From NCBI GenBank assembly GCA_964427155.1, contig CAYRSC010000025.1, forward strand, positions 1 to 64,000: DNA of 64,000 bases, in the 5' to 3' direction. The DNA is from Desulfothermus sp964427155 (GTDB lineage: Bacteria > Desulfobacterota > Desulfovibrionia > Desulfovibrionales > Desulfothermaceae). Shown piece after piece: positions 43,884-52,841 of this stretch. The position numbers and the translations under genes are program-made. How positions within the stretch are numbered: position 1 is the stretch's first letter; each line of letters starts with the position of its first letter. Below the pieces are notes generated by a model. It did no database searches. It saw only the letters and a list, made by a program, of their open reading frames with translations, and was not told where the DNA came from.

Positions 43884-45227
43884 CTACTGCCTTGCCTTTA
43901 AGAATGCAGGCAGATGAGCGGCTTCCCTTGGTCCCACAATGATCTTCCAGTCAGGCAATTCTTCCTCCAGTTCCCCAACAATGGCCGCGGCATAGCCAGG
44001 GATAATTAACTCCTTATGTTTTACCTTATCTGCAATACCACTCTTCTTTACAAATATCCCCACATCATCGCCAGAAAACTTCCCCGCGGCCCATGCGGTC
44101 AACACAGACAGGCCCTCTGTATCCTTGATGAGTAGCCAGGAGGGGACCTTACTGGACTCTACCTCACCCGAGACAATAAAATAGGTAAGGGCAAAATTAG
44201 AGGTAACCAGCACAGGGGAGTTCTCGTCTGGTTTCCCTATCTCGTAAATACCCTCAGTTACAGTCATTGGTCTCTGGGGATCAGTGTAGATGTTCAAGCG
44301 GGCAAGCAGTAGCGGGAAGAGAAGCTCTGTAGTAAAATCAGAGAAGACCACAATAGAGCCATACTTTGCAATAAACATGGTCCCAATGAGGGCCTCCATA
44401 TCCAGATTAGATGCCATTTCACATGGAAATACAATGGTTGGAAAGCCAACTGCCCTATTCTTCTGTCTCAAGGCGGCCCTGCGCAGTGCCACCTGATCCT
44501 CAAAGGCCTTTTTTACCTCTCTGGCACCACTATCAATTACCAGATCTTTTAGTCCCATGCCCATGAGTTTCTCAGTAAGGGGAATAAGGGCATCTATTGA
44601 CTGGGCCTTTACTGCTAGAGGAAGATTATTTTCCTTTGCAAGGTTTCCAAACTCCTCCACATTTGCCTCAGTGGCCGCATAGAGGAGAGGTCTTTTGAAC
44701 CCACATGCCTCAATGCCTGCCGCCATTACATCCTTATCCTCTGTCATAAGGATGAGATTGAACTCAGACTCCTCCGCAATGAGCTTGGCCCTTGAGGCAA
44801 AGGCATCTTTGTCCCCATTTACATCCTTCAAGGCCACCATTTCTGGACGAAGATTCAGTCCCACACGCTCATACTGAAAGGCATTCCACACCTTTAATTT
44901 ATTCTTGAGCTCATCCTCTCCTATATCAGAGGCCACTGTGGCCGCCAGAACTGTGGGATTATAAAAGGTCTTTTCATGTCTATATTCCACTGTCTCTCCA
45001 CCCACGGTCCTGGCCCTTACACCCTTTCCCAACTTTACAGGACGAATAGGAGGGGCAGAGGCCTCTGCCAGCTTCTCCCTTGCCTCATCAGATATATAGG
45101 GACACTGGTCCAACTCTGCCTTTCCAGCGGCCAGATTCATAGCAAAGGCAAGACATGTAGCTGCACCACACTCCTTACAATTTGTCTGTGGAAGCATTTT
45201 AAATATTTGAATTCCTGTAAGACCCAT
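43884..45227 (-). CDS. acsC: Corrinoid iron-sulfur protein large subunit AcsC (CdhE)
   Basis: Gamma subunit of the corrinoid iron-sulfur protein; carries the [4Fe-4S] cluster that reduces the cobamide. The 447-residue protein begins MGLTGIQIFKMLPQTNCKECG, and the four cluster cysteines follow the CxxCxxxxC...C pattern (C17, C20, C25, C42). A TIM-barrel domain occupies about 90-320 and a C-terminal Rossmann-like cobamide-binding domain about 325-447. It follows acsB after 100 bases containing a stem-loop. Confidence 0.96.
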   Translation of the reverse strand: MGLTGIQIFKMLPQTNCKECGAATCLAFAMNLAAGKAELDQCPYISDEAREKLAEASAPPIRPVKLGKGVRARTVGGETVEYRHEKTFYNPTVLAATVASDIGEDELKNKLKVWNAFQYERVGLNLRPEMVALKDVNGDKDAFASRAKLIAEESEFNLILMTEDKDVMAAGIEACGFKRPLLYAATEANVEEFGNLAKENNLPLAVKAQSIDALIPLTEKLMGMGLKDLVIDSGAREVKKAFEDQVALRRAALRQKNRAVGFPTIVFPCEMASNLDMEALIGTMFIAKYGSIVVFSDFTTELLFPLLLARLNIYTDPQRPMTVTEGIYEIGKPDENSPVLVTSNFALTYFIVSGEVESSKVPSWLLIKDTEGLSVLTAWAAGKFSGDDVGIFVKKSGIADKVKHKELIIPGYAAAIVGELEEELPDWKIIVGPREAAHLPAFLKARQ

Positions 45228-45286
45228 ACTTATCTCCTTTTATATAACCAGACACCATCTGGTGCCCTGTTTTTTCATCTTTTCAC

Positions 45287-45310
45287 AGGGGGAGACCTAT
45301 CTCTCCCCCT
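45287..45310. other. Intercistronic stem-loop between acsB and acsC
   Basis: AGGGGGAGA at 45287-45295 and TCTCCCCCT at 45302-45310 form nine perfect pairs around a six-base loop. There is no T-run on either side, so it is not a standard terminator; it could block 3' decay and set the acsB to acsC ratio. A second, weaker hairpin (GGCACC/GGTGTC on the minus strand) follows near 45251-45266. Confidence 0.5.
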
Positions 45311-45327
45311 TATCTTCAGGCCCCCTA

Positions 45328-47565
45328 TTATGCACCCACAATTGGCTCTAAGTCCAGTGCAGGATGTTTTTTCTCCTTTAAGAAGGGAAGTATCTCATCC
45401 TCTGTGGTACCCACTGTCTCATCAGCTATCCTGTCAATTAGATCCGGAATTCCCAACTCTTCTCCCCTCTTGATGAGCCTGTCTCTGAGCTCCTCTTTCA
45501 ACATCTTGGGCATCCATACCAGCCTTAATAAGCCACCATCTTCCTTATCCTTTGGCCCCTCACCTCTTAAGAACTTTCTCTGGGTGATGTTGAATTTTGA
45601 ATGTCCCACAAATCCAGGGGTCTGGGCACCACCGCCAATGGTACCCGCCAGGGTAGTAAAGGTCATCCCACATGGGGTCTGTCCCTGATATTCCCTGTTT
45701 ACCGTCATTACCCCATTACACTGGGGCAGCACCGCGGCAATACATTCACAACATCCACAGGTGGTCATGGGCCTATCCACAATGGAGTAAAAGGTATAAC
45801 TCTGAATACCACCCTTGGATGCCTTATACACAAAATCGTTTACACCCTTCCATTCACCCTTCCATGGGTCTATACATTCACCCTTCTCAATGGGCTGATT
45901 GGGACCTGTTGGATTTATCTCATAGGATGCCTTACAATCCATCCAGTTATATGCGCCACAAAGACCTGTCCTCTCAGGGCTTACTGTACATACGTGGTTG
46001 GGAGCAAAAGACTGACAGAGGGTGCAGGAGTAGTAGATCTCCACATCTTCATCTCTCATGTTCTCCACACGCTCATCACGATGCTTGTACACCTGTCTAG
46101 CCTTTTCTGTTAAGGCATCCACATCTTCCTTCTTTGTATAGAGGGTAACCTGCACCTTATCCAGTATCTTACCAAAGTCTTGGTGGAACTTGGCGTGGAT
46201 GACCACACCTATATCCTTGAGGGTAAAGCCCTTTTCCACCGCATTCTTAGATACCCTCACCCAGGATATATCCCTCTGACCAATGTGCATTACCCCCTGA
46301 ATGTAGTTCACAAGGTGATGTATCTGTCTCTCAAGGATGGGCTCAAAGTCCTCCTGAAATTCCCTCCCTGCAACCTGGACATATATGCCAAGGGGGAGCA
46401 CATCTCCTTCCTTGAGATCCGGGATATCCGGGCCAATAACCTCTACCTTACCATCCTCAATCTCGTTCATATTGGCCATCTGGACCAGCTCAGTGCACTG
46501 GGTCTTACCACCACCCATCTGCGCAAAGAGATCGCCCTTTCTTACACGCTCACCCTCATAAGCAGGACCAAAGGCACATGGGATATCTATCTTGGATACA
46601 GTAACCTTCAGACCCCTTACCTCAATGGACCTCTGCACTATCTGATCATGGGGCACGTTGGCCACCACATGCTCATAAGTACATACTCCATAGGGAAGCA
46701 CCTCAGGAATATCAGTATCCGCAATGGTTGGGAATCCCCAGTTAATGGCACCAGCAGCCGCTGCCGCCCATTCAGCATTTACATCTCCAAGGGCATTTAC
46801 AAAGGCAAACACACGGTTCTTATTGTAGAGAAGGATCTTCTTATAATCCCCTGGCTTCACCCCACCAAAGGCCATTGCTACCCTGTTTGCAAAACCAAGG
46901 GCAAATACTGCAGAAGAGATCTCAGGGCCAAAGGGCACAATACGGGTATTCCACCCAATCTGGACCCCTGCCTCCAGGAGCTGTTCAGCACATGTGGTCC
47001 CATTTTGATTGGCAGCAAGAAAGATATACAGGTTCTTTTGCTGATAATCTTCTACTATCATCTTAGCAGTCTCTGGATCTGGGGCAGCACCCACTATAGC
47101 GGCAAACCCAGGGGCTGACCCGTCCACAAATTCCACGCCCCTCTTTCTAAAGATAATGTCATCTGCCGCTCCAAGCCATATCTTGCCATTATCCTCATCT
47201 ATCTCCTCTGAATGCAGGTAAAAATCAGGCTTTTCAAGGTAATTAAGTGCCTCCTCAATCTCAAAGGCAAATATTGCCGCCATTCCAGCATCCAGTAAGG
47301 GACCCAGATAAGGGACATGGTGATATCCCTTTATATGGGGAGGAAGTAGCTGTCTGGCATACTCCAAAGGTTTCTTCATATCTTCCAGGGTCTCCACCTT
47401 GTGTCCTGTAAGGGAATAAATCACGGGGAGATAGTATGCGGTGTTGGGGAACCCCACCTTTGTGGAGGCCTCATAGGTCTCCAATGCCCTTTTATACCTC
47501 CCCTCTACCTTTGAAACTATATTATATGCTCCCTGAATTGCAGCAAAAGCCACTAACTTGGACAT
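45328..47565 (-). CDS. acsB: Acetyl-CoA synthase subunit AcsB (CdhC), bacterial type
   Basis: Condenses CO, the methyl group from the corrinoid protein and CoA into acetyl-CoA at the nickel A-cluster. The 745-residue chain has the length of bacterial AcsB, including the N-terminal CODH-binding domain absent from archaeal CdhC. A-cluster ligands are all visible: [4Fe-4S] cysteines C514, C517, C526, C536 (SCTLCQSF, HVCTVS, GLCGAYN) and the distal-nickel motif C603-G-C605 in TTCGCCEC. It lies 28 bases after acsD. The CO-producing partner, CODH (AcsA/CooS), is not encoded in this window. Confidence 0.98.
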   Translation of the reverse strand: MSKLVAFAAIQGAYNIVSKVEGRYKRALETYEASTKVGFPNTAYYLPVIYSLTGHKVETLEDMKKPLEYARQLLPPHIKGYHHVPYLGPLLDAGMAAIFAFEIEEALNYLEKPDFYLHSEEIDEDNGKIWLGAADDIIFRKRGVEFVDGSAPGFAAIVGAAPDPETAKMIVEDYQQKNLYIFLAANQNGTTCAEQLLEAGVQIGWNTRIVPFGPEISSAVFALGFANRVAMAFGGVKPGDYKKILLYNKNRVFAFVNALGDVNAEWAAAAAGAINWGFPTIADTDIPEVLPYGVCTYEHVVANVPHDQIVQRSIEVRGLKVTVSKIDIPCAFGPAYEGERVRKGDLFAQMGGGKTQCTELVQMANMNEIEDGKVEVIGPDIPDLKEGDVLPLGIYVQVAGREFQEDFEPILERQIHHLVNYIQGVMHIGQRDISWVRVSKNAVEKGFTLKDIGVVIHAKFHQDFGKILDKVQVTLYTKKEDVDALTEKARQVYKHRDERVENMRDEDVEIYYSCTLCQSFAPNHVCTVSPERTGLCGAYNWMDCKASYEINPTGPNQPIEKGECIDPWKGEWKGVNDFVYKASKGGIQSYTFYSIVDRPMTTCGCCECIAAVLPQCNGVMTVNREYQGQTPCGMTFTTLAGTIGGGAQTPGFVGHSKFNITQRKFLRGEGPKDKEDGGLLRLVWMPKMLKEELRDRLIKRGEELGIPDLIDRIADETVGTTEDEILPFLKEKKHPALDLEPIVGA

Positions 47566-47593
47566 ATCTCTCTCCTTTTATTTAATATAGCTG

Positions 47594-49177
47594 TTAATGC
47601 TTTTTATGGATAAGTTTTAACTCAAAAAGCTGTCTCTCTGGACCTGCAAGGGGCACATTGGTTGGAAAGACCTCTATTTCTTCCTTTTCCTCTTTTCCCC
47701 GCAGTTCCTCTACTTTCTTCCTCACATCTTCAATATCCTGCTGTAATTTGGCCCTATACTCTTCCTCTTCCCTCCTCTTGGCCTCTTCTGCCTTTGCCTT
47801 TTCCTCTTCCAGCTTCTTGAGCCTTTCGGCCTCTGCGGCCTTCTTGTCCTCTTCTGGGGTGGGTGGCTTTATCTTCATCTCTGCTAGTACTGCCTTTACC
47901 CCTTCCTTTATCATCTCAGCAAGTTTCGCCTCATCTATTGCCATGGCAGCAGCTGGCGCCACCTTGGGCTCCTCTTTCACCTCTTCCTTCTTCACCTCTT
48001 CTTTCTTCTCTTCCACCTTCTTCTCTTCAGCAACCTTTTTCTCTTCCTTCTTTTCCTCTTTCTTTACTTCCTTCTTCTCCTCTTTCTTGGGAGCCGCCTC
48101 CTTCTTGGCCTCTTTCTTCGCTGCCTTTTTCTCCTCTTCTATGGTAAGGTCTGGCTCAGGAGACATGGAGGCAAAATCCACCTCCACCTCTGGAAGCAGC
48201 TTCTTTATAGGTGCCACATCCAGGGCTGAACCACCATTTAAAAGGAGGTCTATATAAGTCTTAACCAACCTCACAGTCTCAGGGTGTCTCAGGATCAGCA
48301 GACTTGAACCTGCCAGGAGATAACAGATGGCGGCCACACTTTCCATTAAAATGGCCCTTCTCTCAGGGTCTCCCAGAAGGGGAGCGGTCTCCACTGTATC
48401 CTTGGCCTCCTTGGTCTTCCATACCTCAAAGGAGAGGTTGTTTACAATGGGAAGCTGGAGTTTCTCATCCCCAAAGGTCATAGCGGCAAGCATTATCCGC
48501 TCCATTACAGAATAGGAATACTCCAGACCATATCCCAAACCGCCAGTGGTGGGATCTATCACCACCCTTTCTAGAGGAAGCCCCAAATTTTCAAGGAGGA
48601 TATTTATCTGCTTGGCGAGATTGATATCAATAGGGGAAGAGGCAACCGCCGTATGGCCAAACCCCATTACCCCGGCCCCTATCTGTTTATGATTTGCATC
48701 CTCAATAGGACCAATGGCAAGATTTTCACCATCAAACTCCTCGGCTATCCTCTTGAGTACCTCAGCATCCTTCTCCACATTGGCACATCCCCAAACTATA
48801 ACAGGGACATCCACTGCATCTAACACCTTCTTCACTGTGGCCACTGCCTCTTCTGCAGAGGCATCCTTGTCATTGGGGTCAATGCTCCTTAGCTGCAAGG
48901 CTATGGCCTCTGCGCCATACTCTTCCACACACTTCTTGGCCCACTTCCCTGGGTCGGCGAGACAATCCTTAAAGGGTTCCTTTGCTGCCTCTGGCCACTC
49001 AGGGGGCTCCATATCCCATACCTCCATGGCCACCCTGGGCTTATTGGGCATCTCCCCTTCAAAGGTATAAAAGGGTAAACACGTCTGCCCGCCCAGCTTC
49101 AGGGCCTTGTCACCTTTTCCAATGGTGACCTCTTTGATAGCACCCGAGTAGTTCTCTTTGATAATCTCAAAGCCCAT
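47594..49177 (-). CDS. acsD: Corrinoid iron-sulfur protein small subunit AcsD (CdhD) with long Lys/Glu-rich C-terminal extension
   Basis: Beta subunit of the corrinoid iron-sulfur protein, a TIM barrel that holds the cobamide with AcsC. Residues 1-340 are the family core (FEIIKENYSGAIKEV, DPTTGGLGYGLEYSYSVMERI, NLSFEVWKTKEAK). The usual protein ends there; this one goes on for about 190 residues: a repeat-like Lys/Glu linker (348-408), a short hydrophobic helix (412-440, AKLAEMIKEGVKAVLAEM), a charged coiled coil (445-503) and a less charged tail (504-529, FPTNVPLAGPERQLFELKL). The frame stays open and no frameshift is seen. Start: ATG at 49177 with GGAG five bases upstream; a GTG two codons earlier is less likely. 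Confidence 0.95.
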   Translation of the reverse strand: MGFEIIKENYSGAIKEVTIGKGDKALKLGGQTCLPFYTFEGEMPNKPRVAMEVWDMEPPEWPEAAKEPFKDCLADPGKWAKKCVEEYGAEAIALQLRSIDPNDKDASAEEAVATVKKVLDAVDVPVIVWGCANVEKDAEVLKRIAEEFDGENLAIGPIEDANHKQIGAGVMGFGHTAVASSPIDINLAKQINILLENLGLPLERVVIDPTTGGLGYGLEYSYSVMERIMLAAMTFGDEKLQLPIVNNLSFEVWKTKEAKDTVETAPLLGDPERRAILMESVAAICYLLAGSSLLILRHPETVRLVKTYIDLLLNGGSALDVAPIKKLLPEVEVDFASMSPEPDLTIEEEKKAAKKEAKKEAAPKKEEKKEVKKEEKKEEKKVAEEKKVEEKKEEVKKEEVKEEPKVAPAAAMAIDEAKLAEMIKEGVKAVLAEMKIKPPTPEEDKKAAEAERLKKLEEEKAKAEEAKRREEEEYRAKLQQDIEDVRKKVEELRGKEEKEEIEVFPTNVPLAGPERQLFELKLIHKKH

Positions 49178-49272
49178 AAGCACTCCTTACTTTACTTTAA
49201 ATATTAACAATATTCCCTTTTTCTATACAAATCCCCTCTCATTAAATTTTTTTCTTCTCTCGCTTAGCTTTA

Positions 49273-49319
49273 AATTTCCAAATTGTCAATATATAAGACC
49301 AAAAAGAGAAATGGAAATT
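49273..49319 (-). promoter_or_regulatory. Candidate promoter and inverted repeat upstream of acsD
   Basis: A perfect TTGACA on the minus strand (complement of 49284-49289) lies between the arms of an inverted repeat, AATTTCCA at 49273-49280 and TGGAAATT at 49312-49319. I cannot find a convincing -10 element at 17 bases. The 138-base gap before acsD is the longest inside the cooC-to-acsB series, so an internal promoter is plausible. Confidence 0.35.
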
Positions 49320-49321
49320 CC

Positions 49322-51280
49322 CTATTGTGCCTTTATGCTCCTGAGTAATCTCCTGTTCTCTTCTATCCTCTTGCTCACCCTGGGGAATAGATCCAGATTG
49401 GTATGAGGCAGAAATAGGGATGCCACATAATTATCCATATAAGAAGGGGTCTCAGACAGCTCAAAGTTTGTCATCTTCTTTATAACCTCCACCACATCTC
49501 GTCTTATGTGATTATTCAAGGAACTCATCTTTGCCCCCATAAGGGATCCATTGCCCACATAGGTTATCTTCTCAGTATCCATCTCTGGAAGCAGACCAAT
49601 GGTAATGGCCTTTTCCAGATCAATATAGCTCCCAAACCCCCCAGCTATTATAATCCTGTCCAGGTCTTGAATGGATAGTCCCACCTCTTTGAGCAGGGTC
49701 ATGCATCCACTATATATGGCACCCTTGGCCCTAATAAGATTGTCTATATCTGGCTCCTGGAGGGTGATGTCCCTCTCTATTCCACTCTCGTGTGCCCATG
49801 CCATTACATATTCCCATATACCCTCATTCTCTCTTATCCTGGGAGTATCCAAGTCCCTATTAAACTTTCCCCTGTTGTCTATCACCCCTACCTCAAAGAG
49901 CGTGGCCACAGTGGTTATAAGACCAGAGCCACAGATCCCAATGGGTTTTGCATTCCCAATGGTAAATATCATAGGCTCTAACGTCACTGGATCTATAGAA
50001 AAATCCTCTATGGCTCCCTTTTCTGCCCTCACTCCAAACTTCATTCCCCCACCTTCAAAGGCAGGCCCTGCAGAACAGGCGGCGCAGGCCATCCAATCCT
50101 TATTCCCAATAACGATCTCAGCATTCGTCCCGATATCCACATAAAGGGTAAGCTCACTCTCCCTGTATATAAGGGAGCCCATAACCCCTGCCACAATGTC
50201 TCCCCCCACATAACTGGAAACAGAGGGATATAACAGGGCCACCACATGTTCCCCTAAGTCCAGCCCCAGGGACTTTGCATTTAATGGTGGATAGAGGGTG
50301 CAGGTGGGAACATAAGGAGAGCGCCTTATCCACCGGGGATCCAGTTTCAAAAAGAGATGGGTCATGGTGGTATTTCCAGCAAGGGTGATGGTGGAGATGT
50401 CCTCTTTATCCACCCCTGCCTCCTCTACTATCCTATGGATCACTTTATTTATGGTCTTGAGTACCGCCCTATTCAACTCCTCTAAACCATTTCCCTTTTC
50501 AGCATAAACAATACGATTTATTATGTCTTCCCCATAGCTTATCTGGGCGTTAAAATCCCCATATTCCGATAGTACCTCCCCACTATGTAAATCAAGCACC
50601 TGGCCATAGATGGTGGTGGTTCCAATGTCCATGGCTATGGCAAAATTCTTATGAGAGGTATCCCCTGACTGGATATTTAATATCTTGGTCTTGCCATCTT
50701 CCCTTACAGACCTGGCCAATGTGGCGGTGACCTTAAAGTCCTTCTCTCTCATTACCCTGGATATCTTTTTGATAACAGAAAAGTCCACCTCCAGGCGATG
50801 CTCATCGTGCTGGACCTTTAGAAAATTTATAAGACGGGTCACATCTGCTGAGTTGTCTTCTGGTGTGGGAGGGGGAAGTTCCAGATACTTCTTTTCCACA
50901 GGGGGCAAAAATATCCCCTTCTCCTTAAACACCTGCAGATCCACCTGTCTTATTTTAGCGGTCTTTCTGGGAGATGCCTGGAGATTGAGCACGCTCTCAT
51001 CCACTTCAGACTCCACAGGGACCATCACCACTACATCCCCCTTCACCCCTGCAAGACAGGCGAGCCTATATCCCTCCTCTATATCTTCCTTACTCAACTT
51101 CTCACTTATTCCACCCTCTACCTCTCCTTCCTCTATCCTTATCCTGCACTTTCCACAAACCCCATTACCTCCACATGATGCATTGATATGTACCCCTGCA
51201 TCCAGGGCCGCCCTCAAAATAGGGGTATCCTGAGGGACCTCTATCTCCTTTCCATGGGGAAGAAATCTTACCTTTGGCAT
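49322..51280 (-). CDS. Reductive activator of the corrinoid protein, RACo-like ([2Fe-2S] plus ASKHA domains)
   Basis: A 652-residue protein expected to re-reduce inactive Co(II)-AcsCD in an ATP-dependent way. N-terminal [2Fe-2S] ferredoxin domain (1-90; C36, C42, C45, C75), linker and middle domain (about 100-210), then the ASKHA ATPase fold: IAMDIGTTTIYGQVLDL (about 225), LAGNTTMTHLFLKL, LYVDIGTNAEIVIGNKDW and IIAGGFGSYIDLEKAI. The organisation is that of RACo of Carboxydothermus. It lies directly upstream of acsD in the same direction and 16 bases after its ferredoxin-less paralogue. Confidence 0.92.
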   Translation of the reverse strand: MPKVRFLPHGKEIEVPQDTPILRAALDAGVHINASCGGNGVCGKCRIRIEEGEVEGGISEKLSKEDIEEGYRLACLAGVKGDVVVMVPVESEVDESVLNLQASPRKTAKIRQVDLQVFKEKGIFLPPVEKKYLELPPPTPEDNSADVTRLINFLKVQHDEHRLEVDFSVIKKISRVMREKDFKVTATLARSVREDGKTKILNIQSGDTSHKNFAIAMDIGTTTIYGQVLDLHSGEVLSEYGDFNAQISYGEDIINRIVYAEKGNGLEELNRAVLKTINKVIHRIVEEAGVDKEDISTITLAGNTTMTHLFLKLDPRWIRRSPYVPTCTLYPPLNAKSLGLDLGEHVVALLYPSVSSYVGGDIVAGVMGSLIYRESELTLYVDIGTNAEIVIGNKDWMACAACSAGPAFEGGGMKFGVRAEKGAIEDFSIDPVTLEPMIFTIGNAKPIGICGSGLITTVATLFEVGVIDNRGKFNRDLDTPRIRENEGIWEYVMAWAHESGIERDITLQEPDIDNLIRAKGAIYSGCMTLLKEVGLSIQDLDRIIIAGGFGSYIDLEKAITIGLLPEMDTEKITYVGNGSLMGAKMSSLNNHIRRDVVEVIKKMTNFELSETPSYMDNYVASLFLPHTNLDLFPRVSKRIEENRRLLRSIKAQ

Positions 51281-51296
51281 GGCTGCCTCCTGTTTT

Positions 51297-52841
51297 TTAG
51301 AAGGTTAAACTGGAAAGGGAAGGAAACTTGGACCTATCTGTATGAGGCAAGAATTTAGCGGCACTGAACTTGTTCATAAATTCCTGATTCACATTGAGTT
51401 CAATATAGGTAATCTTCCTTTCCACATCCAAAAGCTCTTCAAAAAGAGCGGGCCTACACAAAAACTCCCTGGCTCCCTTTAAAGAACTGTTCCCCAGGGG
51501 TACAAACTTATCCAGTGAGAGGTCAGGAAGCATTCCAATGGTGATAGCAGATCTTGGATCTATAAAATTTCCAAAGGTCCCTCCCACATAAAACCTGGAG
51601 ATCTCAGAAAGGCTCACTCCCACGGTCTCTGCCAGGGTCTCCAGTATGGTAAACATGGCCGCCTTGGAACGAATAAGGCTGTCTATCTCTGGCTGGGAGA
51701 TTAGAAGGTCCTTGCCAGTGCCTGATTCCTCGGCCCTTACCAAAATGAGATGAATTATTCCATCCCTCTCCACAAAAAGCTCTGGAGCCCTTGAGACCAC
51801 AAATTTTCCCCTAAAATCCAACAGCCCATTCCTAAAGAGCTCTGCTGCAAGATCAATTATTCCAGATCCACAGATCCCAACAGGAGGAAGCCCCCCTATT
51901 GTGCTCCACACAAAGCTCCCCTTTTCTGGATCAAACTTTACCCTATCTATCACCCCTGGAGATGCCTGTTTTCCTATCTTGCTCACCCCCCCTTCCAGGG
52001 CAGGTCCTGCGGCCCCTGCACAGGCAATAAGCCAATCCTTGTTGCCAAGGACAACCTCTGCATTGGTCCCCACATCTACAAATAGGCTTATCTCCTCCTG
52101 TAGATGCATTCCACAATAGAGTATCCCAGCAAAGAGGTCCCCCCCAAAATAACTCCCCACATTTGGGAACATAAAGAGCCTTGCACCTGGAGCCACATCA
52201 AGCCCTATATCTCGTGCCAACATGAGATCCAGTTTATTCAATGGCGGTATATAGGGCTCTCTGATAATCCAGCGAGGCTCTATACCTAGAAAAAGATGGG
52301 TCATGGCAGTATTTCCCGCCACAGCCACATTCACGATGTTTTTCTTCTCCAATCCCTCCTTTTCGCATAATTGAGTAATCCTGCAATTTAAATCCTCTAT
52401 TATCAGGGTCCTCAGCTCCTCCAGTCCCTCCTGGGTACTGGCATGGTGTATCCTGCTCAATATATCAGGGCCTATTTTACCCTGAGGATTCGCATAATTA
52501 CCCTGAACAATAGAGGCCCTGGATACAAGGTCCACTATCTCCACTACATATCTGGTGGTCCCAAGGTCCACTGCTACCCCCAGGAAAGAAGACTGGGAGG
52601 CAGGGGCGACCCCGGTTATATAATAAGAGGCCCTATCCCTGAATAAACTACACCTTACCTTATATTCTGCCTCCCTCACAATAGAGGGAAGGGAGCGATA
52701 AAGGGAGATATGCCCTATGCTTCGTGACACATCAAAACGATTTTTAAGGGCAACCTGGATCCTGTCCCAATCAGCAGTATTGTCTTCCAGAGAAGGAAGA
52801 GATAATTCCATATCCACACACCAGCTATGGAGCTTTGTCAC
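51297..52841 (-). CDS. ASKHA-domain corrinoid-activator paralogue without the ferredoxin domain
   Basis: A 514-residue paralogue of the neighbouring RACo-like protein. It lacks the [2Fe-2S] domain and begins in the middle region (LSLPSLEDNTADWDRIQVAL), then the ASKHA fold with VAVDLGTTRYVVEIVDL, VAGNTAMTHLFLGIEP, LFVDVGTNAEVVLGNKDW and YVGGTFGNFIDPRSAI. The last reads GGTFG where active paralogues have AGGFG, and the first motif has TTR for TTT. The GTG start at 52841 has GGAGG eight bases upstream and overlaps the methyltransferase gene by 17 bases. Possibly an ATPase partner or regulator of the full-length activator; function inferred only. Confidence 0.85.
   Translation of the reverse strand: MTKLHSWCVDMELSLPSLEDNTADWDRIQVALKNRFDVSRSIGHISLYRSLPSIVREAEYKVRCSLFRDRASYYITGVAPASQSSFLGVAVDLGTTRYVVEIVDLVSRASIVQGNYANPQGKIGPDILSRIHHASTQEGLEELRTLIIEDLNCRITQLCEKEGLEKKNIVNVAVAGNTAMTHLFLGIEPRWIIREPYIPPLNKLDLMLARDIGLDVAPGARLFMFPNVGSYFGGDLFAGILYCGMHLQEEISLFVDVGTNAEVVLGNKDWLIACAGAAGPALEGGVSKIGKQASPGVIDRVKFDPEKGSFVWSTIGGLPPVGICGSGIIDLAAELFRNGLLDFRGKFVVSRAPELFVERDGIIHLILVRAEESGTGKDLLISQPEIDSLIRSKAAMFTILETLAETVGVSLSEISRFYVGGTFGNFIDPRSAITIGMLPDLSLDKFVPLGNSSLKGAREFLCRPALFEELLDVERKITYIELNVNQEFMNKFSAAKFLPHTDRSKFPSLSSLTF

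Noticed and set aside
46180..47118. Plus-strand open frame of 312 codons opposite acsB
   Set aside because: Antisense to a clearly conserved enzyme gene with all active-site residues; no independent protein features.
47594..48140. Frameshift or gene fusion explaining the acsD tail
   Set aside because: The frame is continuous and Lys/Glu repeats are in phase; no stop or start signature of a separate gene is visible at the junction.
47658..48257. Plus-strand frame of about 199 codons, extremely Ser/Phe-rich, opposite acsD
   Set aside because: It is the complement of the Lys/Glu-rich tail of acsD; the repetitive GAA/AAG codons give Ser/Phe on the other strand. No ribosome site and no family resemblance.
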